From NCBI RefSeq assembly GCF_011752975.1, contig NZ_VWWP01000002.1:310001-374000 (forward strand): 64,000 nucleotides of DNA, given 5' to 3'. This DNA is from Chryseobacterium sp. Tr-659 (GTDB taxonomy: Bacteria; Bacteroidota; Bacteroidia; Flavobacteriales; Weeksellaceae). The notes beneath the pieces are model-generated. The model had not been told where the DNA came from. It saw nothing but the letters and a program-made list of their open reading frames with translations, and made no database searches. The translations under genes were made by a program, and so were the position numbers. Shown here piece by piece: positions 52,091 to 59,960 of the stretch. Within the stretch, counting starts at the first letter, position 1; each line of letters begins with the position of its first letter.

Positions 52091-53497
52091 ATGGTTGTTT
52101 ATCATTTAAGTACAGAATGTTATCCTGTAGCAAAAGTAGGCGGACTTGCAGATGTAGTTGGAGCGCTGCCAAAATATCAGAATAAAATTAAAGGAGTAGA
52201 AGCCAAGGTAGTAATGCCCTGGTACAATAAATCTTTTGTGCATGATCATGAATTTGATCTGGTTTTTGACGGGTTTATCCATCAGGGACCTAATATGCTT
52301 CAGGTTCAGATTTTAAAAGAAAAAACAAATGTACTGGGATTTGAATTGTATATGGTGAGAATTCCGGGATTGCTGGACAGGGAAAACCCTTACGGCTATC
52401 AGGATGAAAGCTTCCAGTTTTTAGCTTTTCAGCACGGAGTTCTGCACTGGTTATGTGCCAAGGAGATTCGTCCGGATGTTTTGCATTGTCATGATTACCA
52501 TACAGGCTTGGTTCCTTTTATGGTGGAGCACTGTCCGGAATTTGAATTCTTAAAAGGAGTAAAAACAATAGGCACGATCCACAATGGGGAATATCAGGGA
52601 ATGATGAGCTGGAATATGGCAAATTATATGCCTTCCTTTGATGCCTATAAATGGGGACTGATGGATTGGAACGGGTTTATCAATCCCCTGGCAAGTATGA
52701 TTAAATGCTCAAATGCCTTTACCACTGTTTCCGAAGGCTATCTGGAAGAACTTTTTATAAGTTTCCGCGGACTGGAAAGTCTTGTGCGCCAGGAATTCGG
52801 AAAAGCATATGGAATCATCAATGGGATTGATACAGAAGTCTGGAACCCTGAGACCGATCCGATGCTGGATTTCAACTTTACAAGTAAAAATGCCGTTGCC
52901 CAAAAGAAAAAAAATAAAGAAAAACTGTGCAAAGAATATGGGTTGAAACCTGAACTTCCTTTATTTGCCTTTATTGGAAGGTTTGCTACGGAAAAAGGAG
53001 CAGATCTGCTGCCGGATGTTGTGTGGAAAAGCATCAAACAGAGTTATGGAGCTTTAAATATCATGATTTTAGGTTCCGGAAATACCTATATTGAAAATAA
53101 ACTGAAGGAATATAATTATACCTACACCAATTTTGCGCTGGATCTGGGATATAAAGAACATCTTTCCCATAAGATCTACGCATCTGCAGACTTTCTTCTG
53201 ATGCCTTCCAGAGTAGAGCCGTGCGGATTAAATCAAATGTATTCCATGAGGTATGGAACGGTTCCGGTAGTGAGGTACACTGGCGGGCTCAGAGATACGG
53301 TTGAAGATATCTCAACAGGAGGAGCCGGGTTGAACTTTGCTTATCCGGGAGTGGATGATATTGTGCATGCGATGAATAGGGCCATGGGAATCTATAATCA
53401 GAAAGGAGTCATGGAAGATCTTATTCATGCCAATATGAATTTTGATTTCGCATGGGAGAAATCTGCGGAAAAATACTTAGCTTTATATAATAGCTGA
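52091..53497 (+). CDS. glgA: Glycogen synthase (ADP-glucose type)
   Basis: The 468-residue GT5 enzyme has the N-terminal K-x-G-G-L loop in AKVGGLADVVGALPK (residues 14-28), the starch-synthase region DVLHCHDYHTGLVPF, GTIHNGEYQGM, and in the C-terminal half FIGRFATEKGADLLPDVV and SRVEPCGLNQMYSMRYGTVPVVR, which holds the catalytic E-x7-E-type segment. It transfers glucose from ADP-glucose to a growing glucan. Four bases or fewer separate it from both neighbours. Confidence 0.96.
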   Translation: MVVYHLSTECYPVAKVGGLADVVGALPKYQNKIKGVEAKVVMPWYNKSFVHDHEFDLVFDGFIHQGPNMLQVQILKEKTNVLGFELYMVRIPGLLDRENPYGYQDESFQFLAFQHGVLHWLCAKEIRPDVLHCHDYHTGLVPFMVEHCPEFEFLKGVKTIGTIHNGEYQGMMSWNMANYMPSFDAYKWGLMDWNGFINPLASMIKCSNAFTTVSEGYLEELFISFRGLESLVRQEFGKAYGIINGIDTEVWNPETDPMLDFNFTSKNAVAQKKKNKEKLCKEYGLKPELPLFAFIGRFATEKGADLLPDVVWKSIKQSYGALNIMILGSGNTYIENKLKEYNYTYTNFALDLGYKEHLSHKIYASADFLLMPSRVEPCGLNQMYSMRYGTVPVVRYTGGLRDTVEDISTGGAGLNFAYPGVDDIVHAMNRAMGIYNQKGVMEDLIHANMNFDFAWEKSAEKYLALYNS

Positions 53498-53498
53498 T

Positions 53499-54035
53499 AT
53501 GAAAAATCTTTTTTCATTCTTATTGATTATTGTGATGATTTCTTCCTGTAAAAAAGAAGATGACGGACTTCACAACGGCTATTTCTGGCTGTATGGATCT
53601 GGTCTTAAGGATAGGTATAGAGAAGAAGCCGCCAATGGTATCTCTGAAAAATGGAAAATAAAAACAGTAGACGCCGGTGGATGCATTATTGATGAAATAT
53701 TGGAAAAAAAGATAAACAGGGCAAATAAAAAAACACTGGCCGCTATTGCTAAGAGATATGGTAAGGGTTGGGAAGCAAAATATCATAAAGATATAGAAAA
53801 TTTTGCTTTAAAAAGCGCAGATGTAATGGATGTCCTGATTGTAAATAAGTTATTCAGAAGTAAATTGAGAGATCACAATATTCCCATTGATGGCGTAGAT
53901 AAAAAGGTTAAAGAGCTTAATGATCAGGGAGAATATGAGGTTGTAGTGATCAATTCAAACCTGAAATATGAAAACAAAGAATGCTTTAAACTAGCAGTAA
54001 ACACTAAGAACCGAACAGTAAACTTAATAAAATAA
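53499..54035 (+). CDS. Lipoprotein of unknown function inside the glycogen operon
   Basis: The 178-residue protein has a lipobox signal (LLIIVMISSC, Cys17) followed by a charged KKEDDG stretch. The mature domain is alpha/beta with a single further Cys pair (GGCIIDEI and NKECFKL). It starts one base after glgA and ends 17 bases before glgC, so it is unquestionably in the operon, although its product should be outside the cytoplasm where glycogen is not made. No family is recognised. It may be a passenger or link envelope status to storage. Confidence 0.78.
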   Translation: MKNLFSFLLIIVMISSCKKEDDGLHNGYFWLYGSGLKDRYREEAANGISEKWKIKTVDAGGCIIDEILEKKINRANKKTLAAIAKRYGKGWEAKYHKDIENFALKSADVMDVLIVNKLFRSKLRDHNIPIDGVDKKVKELNDQGEYEVVVINSNLKYENKECFKLAVNTKNRTVNLIK

Positions 54036-54052
54036 AAAAACGCAAGATATTT

Positions 54053-55321
54053 ATGAATCGAAATGTAATCTCCATTGTTTTAGGAGGAGGCAGAGGGACA
54101 AGACTATTCCCGTTAACGTATTCCAGATCTAAACCGGCTGTTCCTATCGCAGGAAAATACAGACTGGTAGATATTCCTATTTCAAACTGCTTGAATTCAG
54201 GATTAAATAAAATCCTGGTTTTAACACAGTTTAATTCAGCTTCCCTAAATTCACATATCAAGAATTCTTATCACTTTGACATTTTCAGCAAAGGTTTTGT
54301 AGATATTCTCGCAGCAGAACAGAATGTGGAAAATGACAGCTGGTATCAGGGAACCGCAGATGCCGTACGTCAATCTATGAAGCATCTTGAGAAGTATGAC
54401 TATGATTATATCCTGATTCTTTCCGGAGATCAGCTCTACCAGATGGATTTCAGAGAAATGCTGGACTTTCATATCGAAAATGGAGGAGATCTTACCATTG
54501 CCACCATTCCTGTGAATGCTAAAGATGCTACCGGTTTCGGAATATTAAAATCCGATGACGACGGAAATATCACCTCTTTCTATGAAAAGCCCGATTATGA
54601 TATGCTGGAAGGCTTAAAGTCAGAAGTGTCAGAAGAGAACAAACATAAAGGAAAGGAATTTCTGGCCTCTATGGGAATTTATATCTTCACCAAGAATATC
54701 CTTAAAAAGATGTTTGATGAGGGAGCAGGTGACGACTTCGGAAAAGATATTATTCCGAGTTCTATCGGAAAATATAAAACACTGAGCTATCAGTATGAAG
54801 GCTACTGGACAGATATCGGAACTATAGAATCTTTTTATGAAGCGAACCTGGATCTTTGCCTGGATCTACCACAGTTCAACCTTTTCTCTTCTTCGCCGAT
54901 TTATACAAGAGCAAGGATGCTTCCCCCATCAAAAATTAACGGTTCTTATGTAAGTAAAGCTGTTTTCGGAGATGGATGTATCATCATGGCAGATAAAATT
55001 GAAAATTCTGTCATTGGAAACAGAACAAGGATTGATAAAGGCAGTACTATTGTCAACTCTTACGTAATGGGGGCTGATTTCTATCAGAATACCACAGAGA
55101 TCGTAATGAATGACAGAGCCGGCCGCCCGAATATGGGAATAGGAAAATATTGCTACATTGAAAAAGCAATCCTTGATAAAAACTGCTACATTGGTGATAA
55201 TGTAAAGATCATCGGAGGAAAGCATATTCCGGATGGAGATTATGGAACTTATTCGGTACAAGATGGGATTGTAGTTGTGAAAAAAGGAGCTGTAGTGACT
55301 CCAGGAACTCATATAGGATAA
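54053..55321 (+). CDS. glgC: Glucose-1-phosphate adenylyltransferase
   Basis: The 422-residue protein has the nucleotide-binding motif GGGRGTRLFPLTYSRSKPAVP (split over residues 10-30), GTADAVRQSMKH, SGDQLYQMDFREML and FLASMGIYIF, followed by a left-handed beta-helix C-terminal domain (from about 300). It makes ADP-glucose, the committed step of glycogen synthesis. Allosteric residues cannot be judged from sequence alone. It is the final gene of the glycogen operon and is followed by a clear terminator. Confidence 0.96.
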   Translation: MNRNVISIVLGGGRGTRLFPLTYSRSKPAVPIAGKYRLVDIPISNCLNSGLNKILVLTQFNSASLNSHIKNSYHFDIFSKGFVDILAAEQNVENDSWYQGTADAVRQSMKHLEKYDYDYILILSGDQLYQMDFREMLDFHIENGGDLTIATIPVNAKDATGFGILKSDDDGNITSFYEKPDYDMLEGLKSEVSEENKHKGKEFLASMGIYIFTKNILKKMFDEGAGDDFGKDIIPSSIGKYKTLSYQYEGYWTDIGTIESFYEANLDLCLDLPQFNLFSSSPIYTRARMLPPSKINGSYVSKAVFGDGCIIMADKIENSVIGNRTRIDKGSTIVNSYVMGADFYQNTTEIVMNDRAGRPNMGIGKYCYIEKAILDKNCYIGDNVKIIGGKHIPDGDYGTYSVQDGIVVVKKGAVVTPGTHIG

Positions 55322-55342
55322 TTTCAATTAAATAATAGTAAG

Positions 55343-55367
55343 AGCCCGGCGTTGTTCGGGCTTTTTT
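55343..55367 (+). terminator. Terminator of the glycogen operon
   Basis: AGCCCG (55343-55348) pairs with CGGGCT (55357-55362) around an 8-base loop and is followed by T5 or more. A typical intrinsic terminator. Confidence 0.85.
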
Positions 55368-55709
55368 ATTGATTGATGAGAAATAGACTCAGCTAATTAC
55401 TTAATAATATCACTTTATGTTGAAATATAAAGCGGGATAATGCCCCGAAATACCTTTAAAGCTTTGATTTATTAAAAATAAAAATTGCTTTTATTAATCA
55501 AAAGAGAACTGGTTTAGTAAAATTTTCTATTTTGATTACAGCCTGATCATTTGTAAAAAATTAGGTATTCTTTGGGTAAAATATTACATTGATGTGTGAC
55601 TTTTTATATTACGTGATATTTTTAAATCTATTTATTAAAAAATATTTAAAAAATTAAATGGTGGTAGATTGTAACATGTTGTATTATAGGTGTTTGTGAG
55701 CTTGTTTTG

Positions 55710-55740
55710 TTGTTTATAAGGTTTCGGGTATATAATTTTG
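55710..55740 (+). promoter_or_regulatory. Promoter of the first exported-protein copy
   Basis: TTG at 55710-55712, a 20-base spacer and TAATTTTG at 55733-55740 form a good promoter, 22 bases before the ATG. In the second copy the corresponding box is TAATTTAG (58223-58230), losing the conserved T before G. Confidence 0.65.
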
Positions 55741-55761
55741 TACAACCAAAACCTTTTAAAG

Positions 55762-57240
55762 ATGAAAAGAACTTTTATTTTAGCGTGCCTTTTAGCGGCG
55801 GTATGTCTGTCAAAAGCGCAAGTGGGTATCAATACTTCTTCACCCGCAGCTACGCTGGATGTTGTTGCAAAAACCTCCGGAACGACTGCAGGAACTCCTG
55901 AAGGCCTTATTTCTCCGCGTCTTACCTTATCCGATCTCAATCTTAAATCTTCTGCTTATACGGCAGCACAGACCGGGACTCTGGTGTATGTAACAAATGC
56001 TTCCAATGCAGCACCCTCAGGAAAGACCATTAATATTACGGCTATTGGCTATTATTATTTTGATGGTACTTTATGGCAAAAAATGAGCGGCAATGCCAGT
56101 TCGGATAACATTTACAGTACCAACGGAACTTTGCAGGCCAACCGTACCGTGGCTATGGGGGATAAAACATTGGGATTTACTTCCGGTACCCCTGCGGTCA
56201 ATCAATTCAATATAGATGGAACCTTGTTTTCTGCAGATACCCAGAATGACAGGATCGGAATAGGAACTTCCACTCCGCAAAAAACACAGCACGTGAATGG
56301 CAGTCTTCAGATTACCAATGAATTGAATGTTGGCGGGGATGCTGCCACAGCAGGAAGTGCAGGAACAGCCGGCCAGATTTTAAGCTCGGGAGGTCCGGGA
56401 GCTGCTCCTGTATGGATCAATGCCCCTGTTGCTAACAGTACCAATATCTACAATGCGGATGGAACGCTTACGGGAAACAGAACGGTCACACAGGGAGAGA
56501 ATGCGCTCGCTTTTACGGGGAACACGGTTAATTCATTTTCCGTAGACGGGACTACGCTGTCTGTAGATGCAGCTAATAACAGAGTGGGAATAGGAACTGC
56601 AGCTCCCAACAGAGCTCTTGAAGTGAATGCCGCTTCAGCCCCTGTAAGAGTAACAACACTGCCTGCTGTGAGCTCAACAGTACCCTCTTCCAGTACGGCA
56701 CCTTTGGTAATGGATGCTTCTACGGGAGATATTTACCAGGGAAGAGCATCTGAACTGGTTTTTACAAGTGATGATTTTATCAATAATGCAGCACCGATCA
56801 ATGTAACAGCAGTTGGGGGAACATCAACCACAGGCGCTGCATCAGCTTTTCTTTTTAATCGTACATTTACGCTGTTACGGCCTGCCATCATTTCTATATT
56901 TTATAATACAACCTCAAGTTTTAGAAATTCATCAGGACAGTATATATCGGATTCATCTTTTTATGTGGCTCAGACATTTCTGAACTTAACTAATACTACA
57001 ACTAATACTGTTGTAAAAGGCTATTTTGCATTTGGAACCAGTAGTTATACTAATGGAGTTACTAGTACTATGGTGCTCAATGGTTTTACGGCAAATACTT
57101 CATCTGCAATATTAGATCTGCCGGCCGGGACTTACCGACTTGATGTAGTTGGGGGTGGGGCATGTTCATCAGGACGGAATGTGAGGGTTACTTTTGGAGA
57201 AGGTCCTGATCAATTGTATATTAAGGCAGATTATAAATAA
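55762..57240 (+). CDS. Repeat-rich exported protein, copy 1 of a tandem pair
   Basis: The start is the ATG at 55762 (492 residues, signal peptide FILACLLAAVCLSKAQ cleaved at 20). Three tail-fibre-like cassettes VGINTSSP, IGIGTSTP and VGIGTAAP occur near residues 21, 165 and 275. Two internal repeats have the pattern NIY..(N/D)GTL..NRTV..G...L.FT. Residues 1-330 are almost identical to copy 2; the C-terminal part (about 335-475) differs substantially before a shared end GEGPDQLYIKADYK. The architecture suggests a surface-exposed fibrous stalk with a variable tip. No T9SS sorting domain is seen. Function unknown. Confidence 0.85.
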   Translation: MKRTFILACLLAAVCLSKAQVGINTSSPAATLDVVAKTSGTTAGTPEGLISPRLTLSDLNLKSSAYTAAQTGTLVYVTNASNAAPSGKTINITAIGYYYFDGTLWQKMSGNASSDNIYSTNGTLQANRTVAMGDKTLGFTSGTPAVNQFNIDGTLFSADTQNDRIGIGTSTPQKTQHVNGSLQITNELNVGGDAATAGSAGTAGQILSSGGPGAAPVWINAPVANSTNIYNADGTLTGNRTVTQGENALAFTGNTVNSFSVDGTTLSVDAANNRVGIGTAAPNRALEVNAASAPVRVTTLPAVSSTVPSSSTAPLVMDASTGDIYQGRASELVFTSDDFINNAAPINVTAVGGTSTTGAASAFLFNRTFTLLRPAIISIFYNTTSSFRNSSGQYISDSSFYVAQTFLNLTNTTTNTVVKGYFAFGTSSYTNGVTSTMVLNGFTANTSSAILDLPAGTYRLDVVGGGACSSGRNVRVTFGEGPDQLYIKADYK

Positions 57241-57310
57241 AGTATGGAAGTGCATTTAAAATATATTTCATCGTTCTAAAGAGTGGTCATTTCATTTTCA
57301 TCATTTTCAT

Positions 57311-57338
57311 AAGCCTTTAAAAATAATTTTAAGGGCTT
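57311..57338 (+). terminator. Terminator of the first exported-protein copy
   Basis: AAGCCTTTAAAA (57311-57322) pairs with TTTTAAGGGCTT (57327-57338) with one G-T wobble. The same hairpin follows copy 2. Confidence 0.7.
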
Positions 57339-57375
57339 ATGCTTTTTAGTCTTTGTAAGTTGTTGGAAAATCAAA

Positions 57376-57620
57376 TGATATTTAAAATTTTAACGGTAAT
57401 CATTGCTCTTTTAGGAGGAGCATATGCTGCTTGTATGTATTGTTTTGTAGAGGAAAGTAAAAATTCAAAATTAAAAAGAGACCGGTTGTCCGGTGGATAA
57501 GGTTTTTGTCCGGTTCAACAATCTTCAACATATTACAAGGCTGAAGATTTTTATCATCTCATTATCTATAAATACTGATTATTTTACTTTTTATAAAGGA
57601 TAGGAAAGCTTCATCTTTAT
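57376..57620 (+). pseudogene. Decayed copy of the SRPBCC gene
   Basis: From about 57376 the DNA aligns with the start of the intact gene at 59961: the translated piece KILTVIIALLGGAYAACMY corresponds to KILTVIIVLLGGAYAASMY. A 2-base deletion near 57470-57480 (between the GAGAxC and CCGGTxGATAAGG parts) breaks the frame, and later substitutions introduce stops. About 97 bases present in copy 2, including its promoter and first codons, are missing at the left edge. The homology fades after about 57620, so the 3' three quarters are lost. Confidence 0.85.
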
Positions 57621-57644
57621 TTATAGGTTAAAGCTGATTAAACT

Positions 57645-57843
57645 TAACCACAAAGTCACAAAAGTTTTTTATTTTTCAAACACTTGAGCCCACTTTAGAA
57701 AGCTTAGAGAAATACCATACCCTTAATTTCACATGAGATGAAAATCTTTGATTTTCAACAAACCTTTAGTGTACTTCTTATACACAAAGCATCTCACTTA
57801 AACAGCTTACGTGTTTAAAATGCTTTTGTGCCTTTTGTGGTTG
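57645..57843. repeat. Palindromic intergenic repeat, type C
   Basis: TAACCACAAAGTCACAAAAG (57645-57664) and CTTTTGTGCCTTTTGTGGTTG (57823-57843) are imperfect inverted ends around a 158-base centre without coding content. The layout is MITE-like. It is present only in the gap between the two duplicates, so it arrived, or was retained, independently of the duplication. Confidence 0.65.
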
Positions 57844-58252
57844 AATAAAAAAGTTTAAACAGACTTGTTACAAAAAAGGAAATCTATAATGGCTGTTGCT
57901 GTATTATAACGATCAAAATAGCTGTAAAGCCTCCCTAAATCAAACAAATTCAACAGACGGGGAAAGATGAAAGTGTTATTATTATTTACTAAAATAACGG
58001 GGTTTAGAAAAATTTTTTGTTTTTGTCAAGGGTAATTTATTATGTGAAAAATTAGGTATTCTTTGGGTAAAATATTAGATTGATGAGTGACTTTTTATAT
58101 TCCATGATATTTTTAAATCTATTTATTAAAAAATATTTAAAAAATTAAATAAGACAGGTTTTTAATGTGTTGTATTTTAATAACTTATAGGATTATTTGT
58201 TGTTTATAAGGTTTTTGGTATATAATTTAGTACCCACTAAAAACCTTCAAAG

Positions 58253-59731
58253 ATGAAAAAAACTTTTATTTTAGCATACCTTTTAGCAGCGGTAGGTCTG
58301 TCAAAAGCGCAAGTGGGTATCAATACTTCTTCACCCGCAGCTACGCTGGATGTTGTTGCGAAAACCTCCGGAACCACTGCAGGAACTCCTGAAGGTCTTA
58401 TTTCTCCACGTCTTACCTTATCAGATCTCAATCTTAAATCTTCTGCTTATGCGGCGGCGCAGACCGGGACTCTGGTGTATGTAACAGATGCTTCCAATGC
58501 AGCACCTTCAGGAAAGACCATTAATATTACGGCTGTTGGCTACTATTATTTTGATGGTACTTTATGGCAAAAAATAAGCGGTAATGCCAGTTCAAATAAT
58601 ATTTACAGTACTAACGGAAATCTGGAGGCCAATCGTACTGTGGCTATGGGAGATAAAACATTGGGATTTACTTCCGGTACCCCTGCGGTCAATCAATTCA
58701 ATATAGATGGAACCTTGTTTTCTGTTGATACCCAGAACGACAGAATAGGAGTAGGAACTTCCACCCCGCAAAAAACACAGCATGTGAATGGCAGTCTTCA
58801 GATTACCAATGAATTGAATGTTGGTGGGAATGCTGCCACAGCAGGAAGCGCAGGAACAGCCGGCCAGATTTTAAGTTCGGGAGGTCCGGGAACTGCTCCT
58901 ATATGGATCAATGCTCCAGTAGTGAACAATACCAACATCTACAATGCGGATGGAACGCTTACGGGAAACAGAACGGTAACACAGGGAGGGAATACACTTG
59001 CTTTCACCGGGAATACGGTTAATTCATTTTCCGTAGATGGGACTACGCTGTCTGTAGATGCAGCTAATAACAGAGTGGGAGTAGGAACTGCGGCTCCGGA
59101 AAGAGCTCTCGAAGTGAATGCCGCTTCAGCTCCTGTAAGAGTAACAACACTGCCTACCGTGAGCTCAACAGTACCCTCTTCAGGTACGGCACCCTTAGTA
59201 ATGGATACTTCTACGGGGGATATTTATGAAGGAAAATCATCAGAACTTAACTATACCATTAATGATTTTATCAATAATGCAGCACCGGTCAATATCACTG
59301 TATTTGGAGGAGCTTCATCAACAGGGGCTACAACAAATAGCCTTTTTAGCACTACATTTACATTGGATCGTCCTGCGATCATTACTGTTTCTTATAATGT
59401 AACTTCAAGTTTTAGAACAGCATCAGGGCAGAATAAATCAGATTCATCTCTTTACCTGGCACAGACATTTCTGAGATTGACTGATACTGTGACAGACACC
59501 GTTGTCAATAATGCTTTTGGAGTTGGAGGAAGTAGTTATACTAACGGAGCGGTTAGTGCTGCAGTGCTTAATGGTATTACGGCAAATACTTCAACCGGGA
59601 TGATTGATCTGCCTGCCGGGACTTACCAGCTTGATTTATTTGGGACTGCATCATGTTCTTCAGGACGGAGTATAAGAATTACTTTTGGAGAAGGTCCTGA
59701 TCAATTGTATATTAAAGCAGATTATAAATAA
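58253..59731 (+). CDS. Repeat-rich exported protein, copy 2 of a tandem pair
   Basis: The 492 residues are the same length as copy 1. The signal peptide FILAYLLAAVGLSKAQ and the first 330 residues differ from copy 1 only at scattered positions, while the C-terminal domain (about 335-475) is roughly 60% identical by eye. Conserved islands there are DFINNAAP, RPAII, SSFR.SGQ and PAGTY. This gradient suggests selection for a diverging tip or gene conversion of the stalk. The promoter -7 box carries a substitution (TAATTTAG), so expression may be weaker than copy 1. Confidence 0.85.
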   Translation: MKKTFILAYLLAAVGLSKAQVGINTSSPAATLDVVAKTSGTTAGTPEGLISPRLTLSDLNLKSSAYAAAQTGTLVYVTDASNAAPSGKTINITAVGYYYFDGTLWQKISGNASSNNIYSTNGNLEANRTVAMGDKTLGFTSGTPAVNQFNIDGTLFSVDTQNDRIGVGTSTPQKTQHVNGSLQITNELNVGGNAATAGSAGTAGQILSSGGPGTAPIWINAPVVNNTNIYNADGTLTGNRTVTQGGNTLAFTGNTVNSFSVDGTTLSVDAANNRVGVGTAAPERALEVNAASAPVRVTTLPTVSSTVPSSGTAPLVMDTSTGDIYEGKSSELNYTINDFINNAAPVNITVFGGASSTGATTNSLFSTTFTLDRPAIITVSYNVTSSFRTASGQNKSDSSLYLAQTFLRLTDTVTDTVVNNAFGVGGSSYTNGAVSAAVLNGITANTSTGMIDLPAGTYQLDLFGTASCSSGRSIRITFGEGPDQLYIKADYK

Positions 59732-59803
59732 ATTATAGTTGTTTATTTAAAATGGATTTCATCGTTTTAAAAAGATAGTAATTTTATTTTCATCATTTTT
59801 CAT

Positions 59804-59831
59804 AAGCCTTTAAAAATAATTTTAAGGGCTT
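59804..59831 (+). terminator. Terminator of the second exported-protein copy
   Basis: AAGCCTTTAAAA (59804-59815) pairs with TTTTAAGGGCTT (59820-59831), followed by a T-run. Duplicate of the hairpin after copy 1. Confidence 0.75.
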
Positions 59832-59925
59832 GTGTTTTTTGCTGCCTGCCGGCTGGTCAGAAAATCAGATGATACCATGTTTGTTTGGGGAGTGTTAAAA
59901 AATGCTAATATGAATGACCAGCATA

Positions 59926-59956
59926 TTGGTCACTTTTTTTATTTGTATTACTTTTG
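59926..59956 (+). promoter_or_regulatory. Promoter of the SRPBCC gene, leaderless geometry
   Basis: TTG at 59926-59928, a 20-base spacer and TACTTTTG at 59949-59956. The ATG begins exactly 5 bases after the last G, so the mRNA likely starts at the start codon. This promoter is absent in the decayed copy. Confidence 0.6.
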
Positions 59957-59960
59957 TGCG

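Larger units (their letters stand above)
55322..55761. other. Noncoding region between glgC and the repeat-rich exported protein
   Basis: These 440 bases hold the glgC terminator, then AT-rich DNA. From about 55555 onward the sequence is duplicated at about 58046, so the right part is the upstream segment of the tandem duplication. A good promoter lies at 55710-55740. Nothing else is recognised. Confidence 0.7.
55555..57620. repeat. Tandem segmental duplication, copy 1
   Basis: From about 55555 this DNA aligns with copy 2 starting at about 58046 at a constant offset of 2491 bases over promoter and exported-protein gene. The alignment continues into a decayed SRPBCC pseudogene ending near 57620. 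Homology ends there and resumes only in copy 2 as an intact gene. Confidence 0.85.
57241..58252. other. Intergenic region with pseudogene and repeat element between the duplicates
   Basis: About 1 kb without an intact gene. It contains a terminator hairpin (57311-57338), an SRPBCC pseudogene (57376-57620), a palindromic element with inverted ends (57645-57843), unassigned AT-rich DNA (57850-58045) and the duplicated upstream region of copy 2 (from about 58046). Confidence 0.75.

Noticed and set aside
57645..57843. Insertion sequence
   Set aside because: The ends are inverted but the centre is too short and has no transposase; kept only as a MITE-like repeat.
55635..58431. Similar antisense open frames at both exported-protein starts (55635-55940 and 58237-58431)
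   Set aside because: They resemble each other only because the DNA is duplicated; they are antisense to well-supported genes and show no protein-like features.
59832..59960. N-terminal extension of the SRPBCC protein by 43 codons
   Set aside because: It lies at the terminator flank and promoter, and the ATG at 59961 gives a clean membrane anchor.
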